From NCBI GenBank assembly GCA_035294325.1, contig DATGLE010000022.1, positions 1 to 11,813 on the forward strand: a stretch of 11,813 nt of DNA, given 5' to 3'. The DNA comes from DATGLE01 sp035294325. GTDB lineage: Bacteria; Chloroflexota; Ktedonobacteria; Ktedonobacterales; Ktedonobacteraceae. Below the pieces are notes generated by a model that worked only from the letters and a program-made list of their open reading frames with translations, did not search any database and was not told the DNA's origin. Shown here piece by piece: positions 5,737-11,813 of the stretch. Numbering within the stretch: position 1 is the first letter of the stretch; each line of letters opens with the position of its first letter. Both the position numbers and the translations under genes were made by a program.

Positions 5737-8700
5737 TCAACTCCATTCATAGGCGCCAATATCGCAGCCGCTCTGCTGAGGACGTTTCACGCCGCGCTGG
5801 TCGGTGGCGACATCGCAGGCCGCTGCCGGGATGGCATTAATCGCCGGACTCCTCGCCTGCAAGGCCAGCGTTGGCGTCGGCCCACCATTCATCTCCAGTT
5901 GTGTTGCAATCTCCGCCTGCTCAAACTGCTTGACCATGAGATCTGTCCGGTGCAGGTGCTGCGCATCGATAACCAGGGCGCCGCTCCAGCGCTGCACCAG
6001 ATTATAGCCGCCGGTGATAAAAGCGCCCGCGATGTCCGCAGCCTTTGGAGCAGCGTTGCCGGCGACAATGCTGTTCTTGAGAGAAAGGAGACCAGTTTTC
6101 GGGGTATCTACCGAGTCGCTGTAGATACCTCCACCCTGCGAGGATGCGACGTTGCCCACAATAGTGCAGAAGTCCATGCTGCTCCTGTTGATCGGGACCA
6201 GGTAAAGTGACAGTCCGCCCCCAAGCCCCTTTGGTCCTTGCGCCTGGTTGTCGGCAAGCGTACAGTTGGCAAGCTGGAGCCGGGCATTGGCGCTCCTGGC
6301 CCTGTCATCCGCATAGATCCCGCCGCCTCCCGCTATGCCCTGGCGGCTATTGACGGTATTGAGTGAGATCGTGGTCCTCTGCAAGAGCAATGCGCCTGCT
6401 GTGAAGATGCCTCCTCCCAGTGCGCCAGAATGAGCTGCCGGGGCTGTGACGCCGTTGCCAGAAACGATGCTGTCGGTGACGGTCAGCGTTCCGCCGGAAA
6501 TGAACATGCCTCCGCCACCGGCGACCTCCTGCTGGCTGGCAACTGTGTTGTGAGAAATGCCTGTCCTGCTCAACGTGACAGAACCGCTCAAGGCTGCGAT
6601 TCCCCCTCCTCTGATCTGAGTATTTCCTGTGACCGTGTTGTTAGAGAGGATACTATTGGTAATAGCGACGGTTGCGGTGACGACCTTGTTGGCGAGGGGC
6701 AGGTTTTGTGAGTAGATGGCTCCGCCAGCCGCGAAGCTATTGCCCATCGTGGTGCTACTCTCCACAGTATTGCCTTGAAGGTGGCTGTCATCGATGCTCA
6801 CTGTGCTGCCAAAAACCGAGATTCCGCCTCCCGCACTATATTTACCTTTCCCTCCTTGCACACTGTTGTTGCTGATCACGCTCTCTTTGACTGTGAGATG
6901 GCACTGATTGCAGGAGAGCCCGCCTCCGCTTGTGAACATAGACGCGCCTGTGACCCTGTTTCTGGCAATGAGAGTGTTGATCAGTGTGACCTGGCTCAGA
7001 TTACCGTCGATCCCGCCTCCAAAGGCATTCTGACCGTTGGAAATGACGGTGTTCTCAACGATCTGGCTGGAGTTGACAATGATGGTGCCTCGTTCGCTTT
7101 CGATGCCTCCACCACTGCTCGTCCCGGCAATAACCGTATTGTGGTCAATAAGACTCCTGTTCAGGTTCAGCGCCCCGAAATTGATAATGGCTCCTCCGCC
7201 TCCAATATTTCCGAGAGACGGCACCTTTGCCCCTTGCTGGATATTGCCTGTGAGATGACATTGCTCCAGGATCAGCGTTCCGTTGAAATTGATGAGGATG
7301 GCACCCGGAGCCGGAGTTGGATCGCTGAAAGTCAATCGGGAAAAGGTGACAGTCGCATGGGACTGGATTTGTATCAGACCCTGGAAGTCTCTTTTGCCGC
7401 GTATCACAATCTGACCGGTGTTGGAGCCGCGAATCGTGATGTTCTTGTTGATAACCAGATCTCTGTCCAGGAACAGGATCCCTTTCAGATGTGGATCAAT
7501 CAGGATGGTGCCGCCCGAGCGGGTATTGGCGATGGCCTGGCGCAGCGATCCCGGCGCATCGTCTTTGAGCGTGGTCACAGTGAGTGGAGTGAACTGTTGC
7601 TCAAAGATCAGCCCTGCCGGGACGAGAATCGCGAGCAGCAGCAGGCTGGCAAGGGCCAGGTTGATCCGCGAGCGTGTGCGGCGTTTGAGGCTGGCGCGTA
7701 GGAAGGCGGCCTCTGCACCGCTCGCGGTGTTGCGTTCCTGCCAGGCCAGCGATTCCTTGAGCTGCGAGCCACGATAGAGGCGATCTCTGGGCTTGCCCCG
7801 AAGTTCCCACTCGCGTACATCGTGGCTGATGGCCTGCTGGAGCTGCATATCTTCGCGTGCCTCTCGTATCCAGCGTGCCAGGCGCGGCCACTCGCGCAGC
7901 AGCGCCTCGTGGCTGATCTCCAGCGCTGAGGTTCCCATCACGCGAGCGCTGGTGATGAGGCGGGCGGCGGTGAAGGCATCGATGACCTGGCGCAGCATCC
8001 GAGTCTGTGCAGCTCCCTCCAGCACAAATTCGGAGGCATCGGCGCGGCGGCGCAGCGGCTCCTGTCCCCGCGCCCCGGGCTGCACCAGGCGCAGGAAGAG
8101 CGTGCGTGCCAGCCGCCGGTGCTCTTCGGAGGGGAGATCTGCATAGGTCGTCTCGGCATGCTGGGAGAGCGCGCCGCGCACGCCGCCGATCTCCTGATAG
8201 GCGTAGCGGGTCAGGCGGTGGCCGCGGCGATGATGGAACAACTGTGAGAGCGCGAATTCCAGCAGGGGCAAGGCGCCGGGCTGACCGCGCATATCGAAGA
8301 GCAGATCGCCCACCAGGTCTTCATCAAAAGTCAGGCGCACATCCGGCAGCAGCGCGGGCCGCTCGATCACCTCGCGCAGTTCGTCCAGGCTCATAGGCAG
8401 GACCGCGCATTGCTGCTGCTGGATCAGGCGGCCAAGCGCGGGGTAGGCGAAGGGGCGGTCATAGAAGTCGGCGCGCAGAGTGAGCAGCACGAGCACGGGG
8501 CCGCGCGGTTCACTGGCCGCTGTTACCAGCAAATCGATAAAGTGCCGGCGTTCCGGCTCAAGGATGTCGGAGGAAAAGAGTTCCTCGAACTGATCTATCG
8601 TCACTACCACGCGCGTCTCGGGCTGATGCATCAGCCCGAGGCCGAGTTGATGCAGGCCGAAACCTCCCTCCCTCATCAGGACCTCGCGGATAGCCTGCGG

Positions 8701-10329
8701 GTCTTTCTCTGGGAAATGGGCAGTCAGAAGATGGACGAGCGCTGCCAGCGGCTGTTTGTCGGGCACCAGGGGATCAAGGTAAATCCATTGTTCACTGCCA
8801 GGCAAAGCCCCCTCCTGGAGCCTGGGCAGCAGCCCGGCCATCACGACACTCGATTTGCCTGAGCCGCTGGGGCCAACCACTGCCAGGAAGCGCGCTCCGG
8901 CGGACTCGGAGGAGGCCGGGCCGGTCATCTGCTCCCTGAGTTGTGCCAGCAGTTCCCGCACCAGAGCTTGCCGCCCGAAGAAATCGGCACGGTCCTCTTG
9001 CGTAAAGGCGTGGAGTCCTTTGTAAGGGTTGCGAGGCTCGAAATCCAGGTCAGGAAATGGTGTTTCGGCAGCGGGAGCGCCCCGCTGCTCCCGCTCAACC
9101 GTGAGCACGAGTTCGTCGAGAGCCTGGGTGTAGCGCCGGCCACGTGCGTCAAGAATGGTTGCCTGTTGTGCTCCAGCCGGCAGCAGATCGTGCAGCGCCT
9201 CGCCCTGCGCCCACAGACAGATAATGCGGCGCCGGTAGAGCCGGGCGATGCGCAGGTGCTCCTGCACGGCTGCCGACGAGCGTGCGTGAGGGGTGAGGAG
9301 CAGGAGGACAATGTGAGCGGCGCGCATGGCCTGGCGCATCTGCTCCTCCTGCTCTTCTGAGGAAGCATCATCCGGCACGATGAAATCGCGCAAGGCCAGA
9401 TCAGCGCGCAAACGCGTAACATCGTCGCGGGCGTCGTGAGAGAGGAAGATACGCCTGGCGAGGGTGGGGCGCGCGCCATCGGCGGCCTCGGTTTCGCCTT
9501 CGCTGGTATCGTAACCGCTGTCTCCTCGACTGGCGCGCTCCAGAGCGCGGGCGAAGCCGATGATGCTGACGTAGCGCTGATCGGGGCGCTTGGACAGAGC
9601 TTTCAATATCACCGCTTCGACGGTTTCGGGCAGCGAGTGATCTTTCTCACGCAGGGGTGGGGGAGGAACATAGGCATGCAGGTGAGCGAGCGCCATGCCT
9701 GATCCCTCGAAGGGGCGCACACCGCAGAGCCATTCGTAGGCCATGATCGCCAGAGCGTACTGGTCGCTGGCGTACACTGCCTGGCCTAGAAACTGCTCGG
9801 GCGCCATGTAGGGCAGGGTGCCCGCCCAGGTCTGAGACGAGGCAGCGCCGGGGGGCGGTGCGGAGACCGAAATCCCGAAATCCGAGAGCATGATCTGTCC
9901 TGCTCCCTGCAAAATATTCTCTGGCTTGACATCGCGATGGATAATGCCTTGATTATGGGCATATTGTAAGGCGCTGGCAATCTGTTTGACGTAGCTGATG
10001 GTTTGTTCGAGGGAGAGGCAGGTCCCCCGGGAGTAGCGCTGCCGCAGCGTGCCTCCGGGAACGTGGTCCATCACCAGATAGGGGAGCGAGCGTTCAATGG
10101 CGAACTCACGCACGCGCACAATATTGGGATGGGCAAGCCTGGCGATAGTCTGGGCTTCGGTGAGGAAGAGGCGTTCTTCCTCTTCATTGAGCGTAGTATG
10201 TAAAACTTTGATGGCCGCCGGGGTATGGAGGTAAAGATGCTCCGCCAGGTAGACTTCGGCGAAACTGCCCTTGCCCAGCAGGCGATGCAGGCGATAGTTG
10301 CCCAGGCGCTGTCCTTCACTCACTGACAT
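5737..10329 (-). CDS. Giant Ser/Thr kinase - TIR-like - nSTAND1 ATPase - TM - beta-helix protein
   Basis: This 1530-residue protein has five parts. (1) A Ser/Thr kinase at about 12-268: G-loop GKGSFAEV (19-26), K41, HRDVKPEN (131-138), DFG (150-152) and APE (176-178) are all present, so it should be active. (2) A TIR-like domain at about 292-415, from RIFLSHDARDD through LLLLTPHARSSAAVQEHL to a RIICLW strand; E357 is a candidate for the catalytic Glu. (3) An nSTAND1 ATPase at about 434-850: NPYKGL...FFGR entry, Walker A GPSGSGKSS (486-494), Walker B TIDQFEELF (577-585), LRADFYDRP (618-626) and a helical/winged part ending SHEALLREWPRL (806-817). (4) One membrane helix at about 889-909, preceded by KRRTRSR, predicting an inside-to-outside orientation. 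(5) An outside right-handed beta-helix, about 916-1480, and a GGPTPTLAL...CDIGAYE terminus. AAGGAGGAG precedes ATG 10329 by 9 bases. Related proteins usually end in WD40 repeats; here the sensor is a beta-helix. Trigger and substrates are unknown. Confidence 0.93.
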   Translation of the reverse strand: MSVSEGQRLGNYRLHRLLGKGSFAEVYLAEHLYLHTPAAIKVLHTTLNEEEERLFLTEAQTIARLAHPNIVRVREFAIERSLPYLVMDHVPGGTLRQRYSRGTCLSLEQTISYVKQIASALQYAHNQGIIHRDVKPENILQGAGQIMLSDFGISVSAPPPGAASSQTWAGTLPYMAPEQFLGQAVYASDQYALAIMAYEWLCGVRPFEGSGMALAHLHAYVPPPPLREKDHSLPETVEAVILKALSKRPDQRYVSIIGFARALERASRGDSGYDTSEGETEAADGARPTLARRIFLSHDARDDVTRLRADLALRDFIVPDDASSEEQEEQMRQAMRAAHIVLLLLTPHARSSAAVQEHLRIARLYRRRIICLWAQGEALHDLLPAGAQQATILDARGRRYTQALDELVLTVEREQRGAPAAETPFPDLDFEPRNPYKGLHAFTQEDRADFFGRQALVRELLAQLREQMTGPASSESAGARFLAVVGPSGSGKSSVVMAGLLPRLQEGALPGSEQWIYLDPLVPDKQPLAALVHLLTAHFPEKDPQAIREVLMREGGFGLHQLGLGLMHQPETRVVVTIDQFEELFSSDILEPERRHFIDLLVTAASEPRGPVLVLLTLRADFYDRPFAYPALGRLIQQQQCAVLPMSLDELREVIERPALLPDVRLTFDEDLVGDLLFDMRGQPGALPLLEFALSQLFHHRRGHRLTRYAYQEIGGVRGALSQHAETTYADLPSEEHRRLARTLFLRLVQPGARGQEPLRRRADASEFVLEGAAQTRMLRQVIDAFTAARLITSARVMGTSALEISHEALLREWPRLARWIREAREDMQLQQAISHDVREWELRGKPRDRLYRGSQLKESLAWQERNTASGAEAAFLRASLKRRTRSRINLALASLLLLAILVPAGLIFEQQFTPLTVTTLKDDAPGSLRQAIANTRSGGTILIDPHLKGILFLDRDLVINKNITIRGSNTGQIVIRGKRDFQGLIQIQSHATVTFSRLTFSDPTPAPGAILINFNGTLILEQCHLTGNIQQGAKVPSLGNIGGGGAIINFGALNLNRSLIDHNTVIAGTSSGGGIESERGTIIVNSSQIVENTVISNGQNAFGGGIDGNLSQVTLINTLIARNRVTGASMFTSGGGLSCNQCHLTVKESVISNNSVQGGKGKYSAGGGISVFGSTVSIDDSHLQGNTVESSTTMGNSFAAGGAIYSQNLPLANKVVTATVAITNSILSNNTVTGNTQIRGGGIAALSGSVTLSRTGISHNTVASQQEVAGGGGMFISGGTLTVTDSIVSGNGVTAPAAHSGALGGGIFTAGALLLQRTTISLNTVNSRQGIAGGGGIYADDRARSANARLQLANCTLADNQAQGPKGLGGGLSLYLVPINRSSMDFCTIVGNVASSQGGGIYSDSVDTPKTGLLSLKNSIVAGNAAPKAADIAGAFITGGYNLVQRWSGALVIDAQHLHRTDLMVKQFEQAEIATQLEMNGGPTPTLALQARSPAINAIPAAACDVATDQRGVKRPQQSGCDIGAYEWS
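6124..7203 (-). repeat. Twelve GGG(I/L/G)-type beta-helix turns in the kinase ectodomain
   Basis: Residues 1043-1402 of the giant kinase protein carry twelve Gly-rich turns (GGGI, GGGG, GGGL or AGGAI) starting near 1043, 1073, 1104, 1135, 1167, 1201, 1241, 1271, 1305, 1334, 1370 and 1399, that is every 29-39 residues. Between them run short strands with N-T-V or N-N stacks, as in polymorphic outer-membrane/pectate-lyase-like beta-helices. The entry motif VTTLKDDAPGSLRQAI (918-933) is the 'CSLREAI'-type cap, and the last ~50 residues match the choice-of-anchor Q type ending. The DNA copies are diverged, so this is an old protein repeat and not a recent tandem array. Confidence 0.8.
8617..8640. 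repeat. Perfect 24-bp palindrome inside the nSTAND coding region
   Basis: CTCGGGCTGATG at 8617-8628 is followed directly by its exact complement CATCAGCCCGAG at 8629-8640, with no spacer. It encodes the LGLMHQPE segment just before Walker B in the giant kinase protein. A perfect 24-base palindrome is unlikely by chance, but it may simply follow from the neighbouring codons for LGLHQLGLGLMHQPE. Confidence 0.7.
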
Positions 10330-10331
10330 GG

Positions 10332-10538
10332 TTAGCGGCTCCTCCTTCCGCTACCTTCTCTGAGGGTACGTGACCAGGCGGTTGCCAGGCCCACGCACCG
10401 TTTCCAAAAAACGCGGCTCCCAGGGCCGGGGGTCGAGCTTCTGGGTAAGAGATCAAAGCGGCCAATCGTCACATAGTCTTTCTCCATCTCGACACGAAAC
10501 TGCTGACCTCCGGGGCCATGCAGGTCCAGGTAGGGCAA
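10332..10538 (-). pseudogene. FHA-domain N-terminal fragment, remnant or leader ORF coupled to the kinase
   Basis: The frame opens with PYLDLHGPGGQQFRVEMEKD and then VTIGRFD, the characteristic first strands and IGR motif of FHA phosphothreonine-binding domains. After about 30 residues it loses any FHA pattern (no SR-H or N-G motif) and ends at TAA 10332-10334, 2 bases before the kinase ATG. The start is unclear: TTG 10538 is too far (18 bases) from the AGGAGG at about 10557-10562, and an in-frame CTG at 10550 would be 6 bases from it. FHA proteins often sit beside Ser/Thr kinases and read their phosphorylation. The fragment is too short to fold as an FHA domain. It may now serve only to couple translation into the kinase. 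Confidence 0.6.
10351..10452 (-). pseudogene. OmpR/PhoB-type winged-helix C-terminal remnant in a second frame
   Basis: One frame over from the FHA fragment, 33 codons between TGA (10453-10455) and TAG (10351-10353) read QKLDPRPWEP followed by RFLETVRGPGNRLV. This resembles the C-terminal hairpin of OmpR/PhoB winged-helix domains (K-L-x-P-x-P...P-R-x-I-x-T-V-R-G-x-G-Y-R-L). With the FHA start directly before it, the simplest reading is a former FHA plus winged-helix regulator from which the middle was deleted, with a frame change at the junction near 10450-10455. The match is short, so this remains an inference. Confidence 0.45.
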
Positions 10539-10626
10539 AAGCTTTTCCAGGGAGCACCTCCTGATATACGATTCAGAACAGTACGGGATGTTTGATCTCG
10601 GTGCGAATACTGCTCAGTTCAAGAAG

Positions 10627-10655
10627 ACTATACAATGCAGCGTCGCCGTTGGCAA
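10627..10655 (-). promoter_or_regulatory. Sigma70-like promoter for the kinase transcription unit
   Basis: On the minus strand TTGCCA (10650-10655) and TATAGT (10627-10632) are separated by exactly 17 bases, a good housekeeping-type promoter. Transcription would start near 10620, run through the FHA/winged-helix remnant and reach the kinase start at 10329 after about 290 bases. The AGGAGG at about 10557-10562 lies within this leader. Confidence 0.5.
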
Positions 10656-10673
10656 TGGATAATTGATGGAATT

Positions 10674-11121
10674 TCAGTGGGAAAAGGCTTCCTCTGTCCG
10701 GTAGAGTCTCCAGAGCTGACATATACTGAACATGGCCCGTCGCAACGCTTTCTTGAACGCTTGAAGGACATGGCTGGGAAACTGATATTTCCCCTTGCTA
10801 TCAGGAAAGACCAGATCAAGATCGATCCTGGCGGCTCCTGCCTGCGATCGGGCTTCGATCTGGCTGCGCCGATGGTGCTTGAGCGCCTCGACCACCATGC
10901 GCGGGAGGGGAAGCGTCCGTTTTCCCGCTGCGGTTTTCGGCTCGGTTTCGCAAAATTCGTGATGTCCATCCACGGCAATGTAAGAGACGGTGCGACGAAC
11001 CTGAAGGCTGCTGGCTTCCAGATCGGACCAGCGCAGGGCGAGCAGTTCACCACGGCGCATGCGGGTGGTCAGCGCCAGCCAGCAGTCGCTGGCCGTACAA
11101 TTCGTCACGCTGCGTGGCTCG
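10674..11121 (-). pseudogene. Degraded tyrosine recombinase (phage integrase) fragment
   Basis: A frame from about 11085 to 10764 encodes the middle of a tyrosine-recombinase catalytic domain: WLALTTRMRRGELLALRWSD with the first catalytic Arg (R45 in the 11189-10674 frame), then the lysine-bearing hairpin ETEPKTAAGKRTLPLP, and a LDLVFPDSKGK strand. Homology ends at ALRRA near 10764. The His-x-x-Arg box and the Tyr nucleophile are missing, and the last 30 codons to TGA are unrelated. Upstream, RDELYGQRLLA in the neighbouring frame looks like the preceding part. A tandem GCCA at 11074-11081 (TGGCTGGC on the coding strand) would, as a 4-base duplication, explain the shift. The fragment is surely inactive as an integrase and marks an old insertion by a prophage or integrative element. 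Confidence 0.75.
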
Positions 11122-11388
11122 GGAGCTGGCAGCGGGAGGGGGGGCGACGCGCCAGTAGCAGCGCTGCGCTCCCTCCCCATTCCCTTCAATCAATTTCCGG
11201 CGTTCCAGGCTCGTCAGCAGTGCCGAGAGCACGACGGGCCGCACCTCCTGCATTGAGAGATCCGGCCAGCGTGAAAGACTCCGTTCGATCTTCTTGAGCC
11301 GCTGGCGCTGCGTCAGCCCCGGAAGGCGCCCCGGCAGCAGATGCAGCACCAGCCCTTCCACTGGATGCGGCCCGCCCTCGCGGCTCAT
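11047..11388 (-). CDS. Small winged-helix-like ORF fused at its end to integrase remnant
   Basis: This 113-residue frame starts at ATG 11388, inside the ATGA overlap with the permease stop, so it is probably translated by coupling. Residues 25-80 are rich in charged helices (QRQRLKKIERSLSRWPDLSMQEVRP) and end in SLERRKLIEG...CYWRV, resembling a winged-helix domain with its wing. No specific family is recognised. From about residue 85 on (ATQRDELYGQRLL), the sequence fits a tyrosine recombinase, continued in another frame, so the natural C-terminus was probably lost. It could be a truncated regulator linked to the permease, or just an unrelated remnant. Confidence 0.5.
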   Translation of the reverse strand: MSREGGPHPVEGLVLHLLPGRLPGLTQRQRLKKIERSLSRWPDLSMQEVRPVVLSALLTSLERRKLIEGNGEGAQRCYWRVAPPPAASSRATQRDELYGQRLLAGADHPHAPW

Positions 11389-11813
11389 CGCGGCCCGTCC
11401 TTGCTACTCTGCCGCTTCTTATAGCCATAACCATAGAGCATCGTGGCGCCCAGGGCCGCTATGAGGAGCAGGACCAGCAGCGCGAGATCCCACAGGCGGC
11501 GCGAGAGCAGGTTCACCCAGGGGTTGGTGAAGATCACCAGCACCCCGGCGGAGCTTGCCAGCACGCCGAGCACCAGGCACAGGTGAAACACCCGGCCGGG
11601 CGCGAGCTGCTTGCGCGCGAAGTGCTCAGGATACTTCCTGCGAATGAGCACGACATCGACAAAGAGGAAGATCATCGAGACGCACCAGATCACCGTGAGC
11701 GCCGCCTGGAGCACGTCGTAGACGATGGTGGTCAGATCGGCCGGGCGCAGCAGGCGCAGCGTGAGGGGGGCGACCAGGAAGATCAGCGCCGCGACCAGGC
11801 TGGCGAGCACGCT
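11385..11813 (-). CDS. APC-type amino acid permease, C-terminal part (partial)
   Basis: The frame is open to the window edge, and the start lies beyond it. The visible 142 residues form four hydrophobic segments at about 1-20, 34-55, 73-94 and 104-127 (numbered from the GTG at 11810) with charged loops such as IRRKYPEHFARKQLAPG between the second and third. This pattern, with YDVLQAALTVIWCVSMIFLF before the R-R-K-Y-P-E loop, resembles the last helices of APC-superfamily amino acid permeases from the plasma membrane. Substrate unknown. It overlaps the next ORF by 4 bases (ATGA), suggesting a shared transcript. A different polytopic transporter is possible. Confidence 0.6.
   Translation of the reverse strand, partial: SVLASLVAALIFLVAPLTLRLLRPADLTTIVYDVLQAALTVIWCVSMIFLFVDVVLIRRKYPEHFARKQLAPGRVFHLCLVLGVLASSAGVLVIFTNPWVNLLSRRLWDLALLVLLLIAALGATMLYGYGYKKRQSSKDGPR

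Noticed and set aside
6124..7203. Repeated spaced units at 29-39 codon intervals, considered as a CRISPR-like or tandem DNA repeat
   Set aside because: The repeats are protein-level beta-helix turns in an intact frame; DNA copies are diverged and spacing is irregular.
6775..7701. 308-codon plus-strand open frame opposite the beta-helix region
   Set aside because: Antisense shadow of the kinase protein; low-complexity acidic product with no family pattern.

Overview
The window looks like chromosomal DNA from a GC-rich, soil-type bacterium with a large genome, most likely a Ktedonobacteria-like member of the Chloroflexota. That placement is an inference. It rests on a giant Ser/Thr kinase fused to an nSTAND1 ATPase, an FHA/winged-helix remnant just upstream of it, a SnoaL-tailed ECF41 sigma factor with its oxidoreductase partner, and an LLM flavoprotein. 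No rRNA, tRNA or CRISPR array is visible.

Layout. (1) 2-142 (+) is the C-terminal end of an MDR-type quinone oxidoreductase/zinc-binding dehydrogenase. It converges on a two-gene minus-strand unit: a two-helix membrane protein (1096-1710) followed by a TlyA-like RNA methyltransferase (308-1075) that has lost most of its S4 domain. (2) 1988-4620 (+) holds an NmrA-like NAD(P)-binding oxidoreductase, a four-helix membrane protein and an ECF41-type sigma factor. A near-perfect ECF41-type promoter (TGTCACA-N16-CGAC) precedes the oxidoreductase, so this reads as a self-contained sigma factor/target module. A 26-bp perfect hairpin repeat lies between the oxidoreductase and the membrane protein. (3) 4604-10655 (-) runs from a sigma70-like promoter through a broken FHA/winged-helix gene, a 1530-residue protein with the order kinase, TIR-like domain, nSTAND1 ATPase, transmembrane helix, right-handed beta-helix, and then an F420/FMN-type LLM oxidoreductase that overlaps the sigma gene tail to tail by 17 bp. 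(4) 10674-11813 (-) carries the end of an APC-type amino acid permease, a coupled small winged-helix-like ORF, and a degraded tyrosine recombinase fragment fused onto that ORF.

The most interesting object is the 5737-10329 protein. Its probable topology places kinase, TIR-like and STAND modules in the cytoplasm and a large beta-helix outside. That suggests a one-polypeptide surface sensor with signalling or abortive-type effectors. The remnant immediately upstream looks like a former partner regulator (FHA domain plus OmpR-type winged helix) that suffered an internal deletion but whose reading frame still ends 2 bases before the kinase start.
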